This document shows, in pieces, positions 6,758-15,310 of a DNA stretch of 64,000 bases. Both the position numbers and the translations under genes were made by a program. Source of the DNA: an uncultured Lachnospiraceae bacterium (GTDB taxonomy: Bacteria > Bacillota > Clostridia > Lachnospirales > Lachnospiraceae); NCBI GenBank assembly GCA_900315735.1, contig ONAD01000003.1, positions 1 to 64,000 of the forward strand, in the 5' to 3' direction. The notes under the pieces are model-generated. The model was not told the DNA's origin. It saw nothing but the letters and a program-made list of their open reading frames with translations, and did not search any database. Numbering within the stretch: the stretch's first letter is position 1; every line of letters begins with the position of its first letter.

Positions 6758-9700
6758 ATGGCACTGCAATTTGTGCTGGGCAGTGCTGGAAGCGGAAAGT
6801 CAGGCTATGTATTCCGCAAAACAGTCAAAGAAGCTCAGAAGAATTTAAAGAAAAATTATTATGTAGTAGTACCGGAACAGTTCACGATGCAGACGCAGCG
6901 TGAACTTGTTCGGTTACAGGAAAAAAACAGTATTATGAATATAGATGTGGTCAGCTTCCAGCGACTGGCATATCGTATTTTCGATGAATTAGGAAAGACG
7001 AATATGGCAGTCTTAGAAGAGACCGGGAAAAACCTTGTATTGCGTAAGGTTGCCGAAGAGCGGATGGATGATTTATGCGTCATGCAGGGAAATATGAAAA
7101 AGATGGGATATATCAGCGAAGTGAAGTCCCTGATATCAGAGCTGACACAGTATAATATAGATCCGGATACTTTGGAAACATTTATTGAAGAACAGAATAT
7201 GTCACCGGCATTTTCCTATAAACTGCAGGATATCCTGACTATGTACCGGGGCTTTCGAAGTGCAATTTCCGGGATGTATATTACTGCTGAAGAAGTTTTA
7301 GAAGCCTTCTGTGATATGGCAGAGGAATCAAAGCTTTTACAGGATGCCGTGCTGGTTTTCGATGGATTTACCGGATTTACACCGATTCAGAATAACGTGC
7401 TGTACCGCCTGATGGGAATTGTATCAGATATATATGTGACAGTAACTATAGACCCGGCAGAGGATATTTATTCCTATCATGATATGCAGGAGCTGTTTGC
7501 CATGAGTAAGAAGACTGTAGCCAGCCTTATGAAAATGGCGGAAGAGAAGCATTTTGAAGTAACAGAGCCGGTGGTATTAAAGAATCCCAAAGCTGACCGG
7601 TTCCGGGAGGCACCGGTACTACGGTTCTTAGAGCAGAATCTGTTCCGTACCAGACATCATAGCTACGAAAAGAAAAATGAGAAAGAAATCAAAGAAGGCA
7701 TAGAGATTTTATCCCTGCCAAATCCAAGAAGAGAACTACAGTATGCAGCAGAAGAGATTGCAAGGCTGGTGCATACCGGAGCATACCGTTACCGGGATTT
7801 TGCCATTATTTCCGGTGCCATAGAAGAGTATGGAAGCTATGTGCCGCAGATTATGGAGGAGTTTGGCATTCCGTTTTTCTTAGATACAACGAAAAATATT
7901 TTACTGCATCCATTTTTGGAATTTGTCCGGTCTCTTTTGCAGGTAATCGAGGACAATTTTTCAGAGGAAGCAATGTTCCGTTATCTGCGCTGCGGATTAT
8001 CACAAATCAGTGAGGATGAGATTGACCTGCTGGAAAATTATGTGCTGGCAGCAGGCATCCGTGGAAAGAAAAAATGGGAGGCAAGATTTATTTATACGAC
8101 CCATGAGGTTGCAGAAGAGGATTTGGAAGCATTAAATGAACTTCGGATTCGTGTAATGGAGCCATTTTCAGAACTGACGGCTGTCTTTCGGAAAAAGGGC
8201 GCTACTGTACGGGAATGCACTACAGCACTTTATCAGTTTATTGTATCCTTACAGATAGAGCAGCAGTTAAAATACCGGGAGAATCAGTATAAAGAAGCGA
8301 CGGACTTAGCCAAGGCAAAAGAATATGCACAGATTTATCGCATTGTAATGGATATTTTGGATAAGATGGCAACGCTTCTGGGCGATGAAGTCATGGATGT
8401 ATCTGAATATGCCAAAGTCTTAGAGGCTGGCTTTGAAGCAGCCAGAGTAGGCGTGATTCCGGGCGGCTATGACTGTGTGATGATTGGTGATATAGAAAGA
8501 ACCCGTCTTGACGATATAAAAGTATTATTTATCGTGGGAGTCAATGATGGCATTGTGCCAAAATCGGATAACCGTGGAGGAATCATTTCCCAGCTGGAAA
8601 GAGAAGAACTCGCAAAAAATCATATGGAACTGGCTCCTACAGCAAGAGAACGTGTCTTTATCCAGCGTTTTTATCTTTATCTTGCGGTGACAAAGCCATC
8701 CCAAAAGCTTTATCTTACCTATGCAAGAGTAGGCAGTGATGGAAGTGCGAAGCGTCCGTCCTATTTTATTCATATGATAGAGGGATTGTTCCCAGGCTTA
8801 AAGGCAGAACTGATAACCGGAGAGCAGATTGATGAGACATTAGTAACACCGGAGAGTAGCATGGCATTTTTATTAGAGGGACTGTATCAGGAAGATGCAG
8901 AGTGGAATGAAGAGAAGGAAGCACTCTGGCAGGCACTGCTGCACTGGTATGAAAAGGAACCGGCATATCAGGAGCAGGTGAAAGCTATTCTTGAGGCAGC
9001 GGAGCTTAAATATCATGCAGAGCCTATCAGCCGGGCTGTGGCAAAGGCTCTTTACGGAAATGAGTTAAAGAACAGTGTTACCCGGTTAGAGCAGTATGCT
9101 GCCTGTGCCTGTGCCCATTTCCTGACCTATGGCCTGCGTTTACAGGAAAGGGAACTCTTTGAATTCCGTATGGCAGATATGGGAAATATCTATCATCAGG
9201 CACTGGAAAATTATAGCCGGTATCTGAAAGAATCTGCTTACAGCTGGTTTGATATTACAGAAGAAGCACAAAAGCAGCTTATGGAGCGTGCAATGGAAGA
9301 AGCCATTGCAGCCAGTGGAAATGCAGCCATGGCGGACACGGCAGCCAACCGCTATCAGGTTGCTAAGATGAAAAAGATTTTTGAGCGGACTATCTGGGCA
9401 CTGACCAGCCAGATTCGACAGGGTAAATTTGAACCGGCACAGTTTGAGGTTGGATTTTCCTATACGGATAATTTAAACGCAGTGAACTTTAAACTCAGCG
9501 AAGAAGAGCATATGCGGCTGCAGGGAAGAATTGACCGTATTGATACTTATGAAGACAAAGATAAGTTATATGTAAAGATTATTGATTACAAGTCCGGTAA
9601 TACCGGCTTTGAACTGTTGTCGCTTTATCATGGATTAAAGCTTCAGCTTGTGGTCTATATGAATGCAGCCATGGAATTGTTTGCAAAACGAAATCCGGCA

Positions 9701-10186
9701 AAAGAGGTAGTGCCGGCAGGTATGTTCTATTATCATATTGATGACCCAATGGTGGAAGGAACCGGTAGTGAATCGGAAGAAGAGATTCGAAGAAAAATAT
9801 TGGAGAATTTACGTCTGGATGGAGTGGTAAATACAGAGGATGATATTTTCCGTGCTATGGATGTGGAACTTTCCGGTAAATCCAATGTACTTCCGATTTC
9901 CGTAAATAAAGACGGAACAGTGCGGAAAAGTGATAAGGCTGTGGATAAAGAAGAATTTAAGCTGATTGCAGATTATACCAACTACCGGATTGCAGAAGCC
10001 GGAAATGCCATTTTAAAGGGAAATACAGAAGTAAATCCATATCTTTTAAAGAACCGGAGCAGCTGTGATTATTGTCCATATGCTGCGGTCTGCGGATTTG
10101 ATAAGAAGATTCCGGGATATGAAGTAAGACGGTTAGAAGAATTATCTTCCGAGGAAATCTATGAACGCATGAAGGAGGTTTTTTAA
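6758..10186 (+). CDS. addB: ATP-dependent helicase/nuclease subunit B (AddB)
   Basis: A 1,142-residue protein of normal AddB length. AddAB, the gram-positive counterpart of RecBCD, resects double-strand breaks before RecA loading. Walker A is LGSAGSGKS at residues 7-15. The C-terminal RecB-type nuclease has GRIDRIDTYED and IIDYKSG around 925-950. Cys783 or Cys785 plus Cys1103, Cys1106 and Cys1112 (CDYCPYAAVC) are positioned as the four ligands of the AddB iron-sulfur cluster. The start follows a single base after the LacI-type gene; its ribosome binding site (AGGAGG) lies inside that gene's last codons. addA follows after three bases. Confidence 0.95.
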   Translation: MALQFVLGSAGSGKSGYVFRKTVKEAQKNLKKNYYVVVPEQFTMQTQRELVRLQEKNSIMNIDVVSFQRLAYRIFDELGKTNMAVLEETGKNLVLRKVAEERMDDLCVMQGNMKKMGYISEVKSLISELTQYNIDPDTLETFIEEQNMSPAFSYKLQDILTMYRGFRSAISGMYITAEEVLEAFCDMAEESKLLQDAVLVFDGFTGFTPIQNNVLYRLMGIVSDIYVTVTIDPAEDIYSYHDMQELFAMSKKTVASLMKMAEEKHFEVTEPVVLKNPKADRFREAPVLRFLEQNLFRTRHHSYEKKNEKEIKEGIEILSLPNPRRELQYAAEEIARLVHTGAYRYRDFAIISGAIEEYGSYVPQIMEEFGIPFFLDTTKNILLHPFLEFVRSLLQVIEDNFSEEAMFRYLRCGLSQISEDEIDLLENYVLAAGIRGKKKWEARFIYTTHEVAEEDLEALNELRIRVMEPFSELTAVFRKKGATVRECTTALYQFIVSLQIEQQLKYRENQYKEATDLAKAKEYAQIYRIVMDILDKMATLLGDEVMDVSEYAKVLEAGFEAARVGVIPGGYDCVMIGDIERTRLDDIKVLFIVGVNDGIVPKSDNRGGIISQLEREELAKNHMELAPTARERVFIQRFYLYLAVTKPSQKLYLTYARVGSDGSAKRPSYFIHMIEGLFPGLKAELITGEQIDETLVTPESSMAFLLEGLYQEDAEWNEEKEALWQALLHWYEKEPAYQEQVKAILEAAELKYHAEPISRAVAKALYGNELKNSVTRLEQYAACACAHFLTYGLRLQERELFEFRMADMGNIYHQALENYSRYLKESAYSWFDITEEAQKQLMERAMEEAIAASGNAAMADTAANRYQVAKMKKIFERTIWALTSQIRQGKFEPAQFEVGFSYTDNLNAVNFKLSEEEHMRLQGRIDRIDTYEDKDKLYVKIIDYKSGNTGFELLSLYHGLKLQLVVYMNAAMELFAKRNPAKEVVPAGMFYYHIDDPMVEGTGSESEEEIRRKILENLRLDGVVNTEDDIFRAMDVELSGKSNVLPISVNKDGTVRKSDKAVDKEEFKLIADYTNYRIAEAGNAILKGNTEVNPYLLKNRSSCDYCPYAAVCGFDKKIPGYEVRRLEELSSEEIYERMKEVF

Positions 10187-10189
10187 GAG

Positions 10190-13100
10190 ATGGGAATGAC
10201 ATGGACGAAAGAACAGCAGCAGGTCATCGATTTAAGAAACCGTAATATCTTAGTGTCGGCGGCAGCAGGCTCCGGAAAGACAGCCGTACTGGTAGAGCGA
10301 ATCAAAGAACTGGTATTGGATAAGGAGCATCCGGTAGATATTGACCATCTTCTGGTGGTGACTTTTACCAATGCGGCAGCAGCCCAGATGAAGGAGCGTG
10401 TGGCAAAAGCATTGGAAAAGGCATTGCAGGAGAATCCTTCGGATGTAAGATTACAGCAGCAGGCAGCACTGGTGCAGAATGCACAGATTACTACCATTGA
10501 CAGTTTCTGTCTCTATGTGCTTCGAAATCATTTTCATGAAATCGGATTGGAACCAAATTTCCGGATTGGAGATGAAGGCGAGTTAAAGCTTCTTCGGGAA
10601 GATGTGATGACCAGACTGTTTGAGCAGTGTTATGAAGAAAAACATCCGGGCTTTCTGCATCTCATTTCCTGTTATGGAACCAGTAGAAGTGATGCACCGG
10701 TGCGGGATATGATTTTTAAACTCTATTCCTATGCACAGAGTTATCCATGGCCGAAGCAGTGGCTTCGGGAAGCATTAAGCTGTTATGAGATAAAAACAGA
10801 ACAGGAATTAGAGCAGGCATCCTTTATCGAAATGACGGTAGAATATGGCAGGCAGATGGTAAAGGGCTTTTTAGAGCAGGCAGAGCACTATCTTGAACTC
10901 TGCCATGACATCGATGGTCCCTATATGTATGAGGAAGCCTGTGAGAAGGATGCAGAACGGATGGAAGAACTGCTTTCCTGCGACACCTATCAGGATTTTT
11001 ATGAGAAATTAAGGAACTGCAAGTTTGCTACTTTAGGCAGAGCGAAAGAATATTTTGGAAGTCCGGAAAAACAGGAACAGGTGAAAGCAGAACGAAAGAA
11101 ACTGAAGGATGGTATTGGCAAGCTTCAGAGCGACTGCTTTGCACTTACATTTGAAGAAATTTTAGAACAGCTTGCCCTGGTACGGTCTTCGGCAGAAGCG
11201 TTAGCAGAAGTGACTGAGCGTTTTATCGATGCTTTTGCAGCAAGAAAGCAGGATAAGAATCTGGTGGATTTCTCAGACCTTGAGCATTTTGCATTAGAGA
11301 TATTGGTGGAGGAAGAAACCGGAGAGCCTACGGAGACTGCAAAGGAATTTCAGAATGCCTATGAAGAAATTATGATAGATGAGTATCAGGACAGTAACTA
11401 TGTGCAGGAGACGATTCTTCGGGCAATTTCAAGAGAGACAGTAGGACAGAATAATCTCTTTATGGTAGGAGATGTAAAACAGAGCATTTACCGTTTCCGT
11501 CTGGCAAGACCGGAGCTTTTCATGGAAAAGTTTGACACTTATGAGACAAAAGATGCACCATGCCAGCGGATTGATCTGCATAAGAACTTCCGAAGCAGAG
11601 ATACGGTGCTTACTTTTACCAATGATATTTTCTATCAGATTATGAAACGGAATCTTGGAGGCGTGGATTACACCGATGAGGCGGCATTGTATTGTGGCGC
11701 AGATTATCCGGCGGGCGAGAAGGCGGATGCCTTTGACAGTGAGATTCTTCTGACAACTACACAGGAATTGGAAGAAGAAACAAAGAAGCAGGAAGCAAAA
11801 CAACAGGAATTAAAACAGCAGGAAACGAAACGGCAGCAAGTAAAACAACAGATTTCAAAACAGGAACTGGAAGCAAAATTAATTGCAGACCGGATTCGAA
11901 AAATGGTAGGCAAAGAAGAAGTGGTAGATGAAGAGACCGGAGAGTTCCGAAAAGTACGTTATGGAGACATTGTAATTTTATTGCGCAGCTTAAGTGAATG
12001 GGCAGACCTTTTTGCAGAGGTGTTAAATACCAATGGAATTCCGGCACATACCATTTCAAGAACCGGATATTTTTCAACCCTAGAAATCCGGACGGTATTA
12101 AATTATCTTAGGATATTAGATAACCCGAGGCAGGATATTCCGCTGGCAGCAGTATTAAAGTCTCCGATGGCAGGTCTTTCGGATGAACAGCTCGCAAGAC
12201 TTCGGTTACTGGCAGCGGATAAGCCGTATCACCAGTGCGTAAAACTGTTTCTGGAGAGTGAAGAAAAGCCAATAGAAAAAGAAACAACAGCGGATGAAGA
12301 CATGCGGACAAAATTAAAACGTTTTTCTGAAACTTATGAAAAGCTTCGCAAGCAGACCATGGATATACCAATGCATGAGCTGCTGCAAAAAGTATTAAAG
12401 GAGACCGGATATGCCATATATGCATCGGCATTGCCGGCGGGCAGGCAGAGACTTGCAAATCTTCATATGCTGTCGGAAAAAGCCATTGCCTATGAGAAAA
12501 CCAGTTATCGAGGACTCTATCATTTTATACGATATATTGATGAGCTGCAGAAGTATGATGTAGATTTTGGAGAAGCAGAGCTTGTGGGTGAAAATGAAGA
12601 TGCCGTAAATATTATGAGTATCCACAAGAGTAAGGGACTGGAATTTCCGGTCTGCTTTGTCAGTGGAATGGGCAAGTCCTTTAATAAGCAGGACAGCCGC
12701 AGCAAGATGATTCTGCATCCGAACCTTGGAGTCGGACTTGATATTATTGAGGAAGACCGGCGGATAAAAGTACCTGCATTTTTTAAGAAAGTAATTGCAA
12801 GACAGACAGAATTAGAAAGTCTTGGCGAAGAGCTGCGTGTTTTATATGTAGCATTTACAAGAGCCAAAGAGAAATTGATTATAACCGGCTGTATCAAGGA
12901 CGAAGAAACACTGCAGCAGATAGAATCAACTTATTGCGGAAGGAAAAGTAAAGAACTTAATTTTAAGGAGCGGGCAGAAGCAAAGACTTTCTTAGAGTGG
13001 ATTCTTCCGGCAGCAGCCGCCAGTGGCAGCTGGGATAAGGTTTCCTATGTGACGCCATGGAGCATGTTAGAGGACGAGGCGGCGCAGCAGATAACAGAGC

Positions 13101-13867
13101 ATGTGTCCTTGAGGCAGCGTGTGCAGCAGGCGGAGGAAGTTTCGGATAATCTGTATGAAAAGATAAAGGAACAGTTATCCTATCAGTATCCGCATCAGGA
13201 AGCCATTCATCTGGTGACAAAATATTCTGTATCGGAATTAAAACACCGGGCAATGAGGGAACTTGCAGCAAAGGAAGAAGAGGATGTTACACCGAAATTC
13301 TTAGAAGAAGTATCTACCCCATATGTCCCGGCATTTATGGAAGGAAAAGCAGAAGTAAATCAGGGAGCACTGCGTGGAACAGCCATGCATCGTCTCATGG
13401 AATGCTATGATTTTACGAAAATGCCGGATTGTTCCGATGAATTTGCAGAGAATATAAAAAAGCAGTTGACAGGACTGGTACAAATGGGTAAAGTATCTGA
13501 GGATATGCAAAAATTAATCCGTATACCATCCGTGGAATTATTCTTAAAATCGCAGCTTGCCCCCCGTATGAAAGCAGCTGCAATGCGGGATGATTTGTTC
13601 CGCGAGAAGCCGTTTGTCATGGGAAATCATGAGATGGAAGAAGAGATGGTTTTAATCCAGGGAATCATAGATGTTTTCTGGGTGGAAGAAGATGGAATCG
13701 TACTGCTTGATTATAAGACAGACCGGGTAGATAGTGCCACAAGGCTGCGGGATATGTATAAGGAACAGTTAGACCTATACGCAGAAGCGTTAGAGCGGAT
13801 ATTCCCGCTTCCGGTGAAGGAGAAGTACCTTTATTCCTTCCGGCTGAATCAGGCAATTGAAGTATAA
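10190..13867 (+). CDS. addA: ATP-dependent helicase/nuclease subunit A (AddA)
   Basis: A 1,225-residue UvrD-type helicase and nuclease, partner of AddB. Walker A is AAAGSGKT with Lys30; the Walker B/DEYQDSN motif is near residue 396, followed by VGDVKQSIYRFR. The motif VAFTRAKEKL is near residue 890. The C-terminal RecB-like nuclease shows GIIDVFWVEEDG...LLDYKTD around 1155-1180. Between about residues 523 and 563 there is a Gln/Lys/Glu-rich stretch (KQQELKQQETKRQQVKQQ) that looks like an inserted charged helix. AAGGAGG lies 11 bases before the ATG; a second Met two codons later is an alternative start. Confidence 0.95.
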   Translation: MGMTWTKEQQQVIDLRNRNILVSAAAGSGKTAVLVERIKELVLDKEHPVDIDHLLVVTFTNAAAAQMKERVAKALEKALQENPSDVRLQQQAALVQNAQITTIDSFCLYVLRNHFHEIGLEPNFRIGDEGELKLLREDVMTRLFEQCYEEKHPGFLHLISCYGTSRSDAPVRDMIFKLYSYAQSYPWPKQWLREALSCYEIKTEQELEQASFIEMTVEYGRQMVKGFLEQAEHYLELCHDIDGPYMYEEACEKDAERMEELLSCDTYQDFYEKLRNCKFATLGRAKEYFGSPEKQEQVKAERKKLKDGIGKLQSDCFALTFEEILEQLALVRSSAEALAEVTERFIDAFAARKQDKNLVDFSDLEHFALEILVEEETGEPTETAKEFQNAYEEIMIDEYQDSNYVQETILRAISRETVGQNNLFMVGDVKQSIYRFRLARPELFMEKFDTYETKDAPCQRIDLHKNFRSRDTVLTFTNDIFYQIMKRNLGGVDYTDEAALYCGADYPAGEKADAFDSEILLTTTQELEEETKKQEAKQQELKQQETKRQQVKQQISKQELEAKLIADRIRKMVGKEEVVDEETGEFRKVRYGDIVILLRSLSEWADLFAEVLNTNGIPAHTISRTGYFSTLEIRTVLNYLRILDNPRQDIPLAAVLKSPMAGLSDEQLARLRLLAADKPYHQCVKLFLESEEKPIEKETTADEDMRTKLKRFSETYEKLRKQTMDIPMHELLQKVLKETGYAIYASALPAGRQRLANLHMLSEKAIAYEKTSYRGLYHFIRYIDELQKYDVDFGEAELVGENEDAVNIMSIHKSKGLEFPVCFVSGMGKSFNKQDSRSKMILHPNLGVGLDIIEEDRRIKVPAFFKKVIARQTELESLGEELRVLYVAFTRAKEKLIITGCIKDEETLQQIESTYCGRKSKELNFKERAEAKTFLEWILPAAAASGSWDKVSYVTPWSMLEDEAAQQITEHVSLRQRVQQAEEVSDNLYEKIKEQLSYQYPHQEAIHLVTKYSVSELKHRAMRELAAKEEEDVTPKFLEEVSTPYVPAFMEGKAEVNQGALRGTAMHRLMECYDFTKMPDCSDEFAENIKKQLTGLVQMGKVSEDMQKLIRIPSVELFLKSQLAPRMKAAAMRDDLFREKPFVMGNHEMEEEMVLIQGIIDVFWVEEDGIVLLDYKTDRVDSATRLRDMYKEQLDLYAEALERIFPLPVKEKYLYSFRLNQAIEV

Positions 13868-13873
13868 GGTGTC

Positions 13874-14380
13874 ATAAGTGATGGGAGGGAAAAGTGTTAA
13901 TAGGAAAAGTTTTTGCGTATGAAGAGCATTTGTTTTATTTTCTTTGAAATACCAGCAGTTCTTAGGCGTATGTTTTCCTTGATGATAAACTGTCTTTCCG
14001 TTGCTTGGACTGACACGTCGCACTGTCCGTTGTCTGCGGATACTACACATGCCTGTAAGGGGCACTAAGAATTTCGGCTGATATATGAACTTCGTCTGGC
14101 AACCGGCACAAATTCACATCCGTGTTCATCTGTGCCTCGCTGGTACATCCTTGTACCAGCGTTGCCTGGTTGCAGACGAAATTCTAAGTGCCCCTAACAA
14201 GCCTATTCATGTATCCGCAGGCAGCGAACCGTGCAATGTGTCTGTCAAACATTGGAAAGACAGTATTTATAGAAAAAAGGAAAACATATGCCTTAGAACT
14301 TCTGCATTTCAAAGGTTAAAGCAAATGCCTTTAGACGTAAAAACTTTCCCGGTAAACTTTTCATCCATTCAATCACTTAT
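13874..14380. repeat. ~507-bp imperfect fold-back (long inverted repeat) between addA and maf
   Basis: Nearly the whole addA-maf gap folds back on itself. Matching blocks from outside in: 13874-13882 with 14372-14380 (9/9); 13906-13914 with 14339-14347 (9/9); 13957-13980 with 14277-14300 (two mismatches); 13989-13999 with 14254-14264 (11/11); 14034-14043 with 14211-14220 (10/10); 14058-14076 with 14177-14195 (one mismatch). The centre carries a separate perfect 10-bp hairpin, 14138-14147 with 14152-14161. It reads in the transcription direction of both neighbours and would form one giant RNA hairpin. It could be a MITE-like element or a structured RNA; no protein is supported. Confidence 0.85.
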
Positions 14381-14408
14381 AACATACCGGAACGTAAGGA
14401 GAAAAAAC

Positions 14409-15014
14409 GTGAAAATAATTTTAGCATCAGCTTCCCCACGAAGAAAAGAACTCTTAGAGCAGCTTGGACTTACCTTTCTGGTATTTCCGGCACAGGGAGA
14501 AGAAAAGCAGGTGGGAGATACGCCTTCTGAGATTGTCATGAATCTGGCAAAGCAGAAAGCGGGAGAGATTTATGAGAAGATGATAGAAGCCAAAGTAGGA
14601 GAGCAGGACAGCCTGGTAATCGGTGCAGATACCGTTGTGGTAAAGGATGGCAAAGTGCTGGGCAAACCGAAGAACCGGGAGGATGCATTTGCAATGCTAA
14701 AGGGACTTTCCGGCAGTACCCATGAAGTCTATACCGGAGTGTCACTCTGGATGCGGGAAAATGGGAAAAAGGTACAGTACAGCTTTTTTGAATGTACGAA
14801 AGTTACCATGTATCCGGTTACAGATGAGGAACTGAACCGCTATATAGACACCGGGGAACCGATGGATAAAGCAGGTGCATACGGAATACAGGGAAAAGCG
14901 GCAGCATTTATCGAAAAAATCGATGGTGATTACAATAATGTAGTAGGTCTTCCGATTGCCCGGATTTATCAGGAGTTAAAACAATTAGGTATTGATGTGT
15001 ATAAATTTTCTTAA
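14409..15014 (+). CDS. maf: Maf family nucleoside triphosphate pyrophosphatase
   Basis: A 201-residue Maf/YhdE protein, which hydrolyses non-canonical or excess pyrimidine nucleotides (dTTP/UTP and modified forms). Signatures: ILASASPRRKELLEQLGL at residues 3-20, IGADTVV near 76, GKPKNREDAFAMLKGLSG near 90, and GEPMDKAGAYGIQG with DGDYNNVVGLP near the end. The start is GTG 14409, with AAGGAG at 14396-14401, because the family begins exactly there. The in-frame extension back to 14085 runs through the fold-back and is not coding. It is likely transcribed with addBA or from a promoter hidden in the fold-back. Confidence 0.93.
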   Translation: MKIILASASPRRKELLEQLGLTFLVFPAQGEEKQVGDTPSEIVMNLAKQKAGEIYEKMIEAKVGEQDSLVIGADTVVVKDGKVLGKPKNREDAFAMLKGLSGSTHEVYTGVSLWMRENGKKVQYSFFECTKVTMYPVTDEELNRYIDTGEPMDKAGAYGIQGKAAAFIEKIDGDYNNVVGLPIARIYQELKQLGIDVYKFS

Positions 15015-15031
15015 GACAGGAGGAGAGATAA

Positions 15032-15292
15032 ATGGAATACGATGAGGTATGTCTGAATTACTTTTTAGAGCATCAGTCACAGTTATTTGATGAAAATGTG
15101 GCAGAAAGCTTAGAGGAGGCAGAGGCATTTTTAGAGGACTGCATGGCAGTTATCTGTGACAGCATCAAAGAAGTAAAACAGTTCTTAGATGAAAGCGGTG
15201 CGGATGTATCCGGAATGAGTAATCAGGAAATTGAAGAAGCAGAAGAAGTATTTTCACTGCCGGATGGTAGATATCTGGTGGTAGAAGCGTAA
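15032..15292 (+). CDS. Small acidic conserved protein of unknown function
   Basis: An 86-residue protein starting at ATG 15032 with AGGAGGAG before it, 17 bases after maf. It is strongly acidic (runs such as ESLEEAEAFLEDC and NQEIEEAEEVF) and seems mostly helical, with a short beta-like end (DGRYLVVEA). No motif, signal or membrane segment is visible. Its good ribosome binding site and tight placement between maf and the flavoprotein support a real gene. I do not recognise the family. Confidence 0.7.
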   Translation: MEYDEVCLNYFLEHQSQLFDENVAESLEEAEAFLEDCMAVICDSIKEVKQFLDESGADVSGMSNQEIEEAEEVFSLPDGRYLVVEA

Positions 15293-15310
15293 ACGAAAGG
15301 GGTATAAAAT

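Noticed and set aside
14085-14408. N-terminal extension of Maf by 108 residues
   Set aside because: Maf proteins begin at ILASASPRR; GTG 14409 has a good ribosome binding site, and the extension runs through the inverted repeat with no protein-like pattern.
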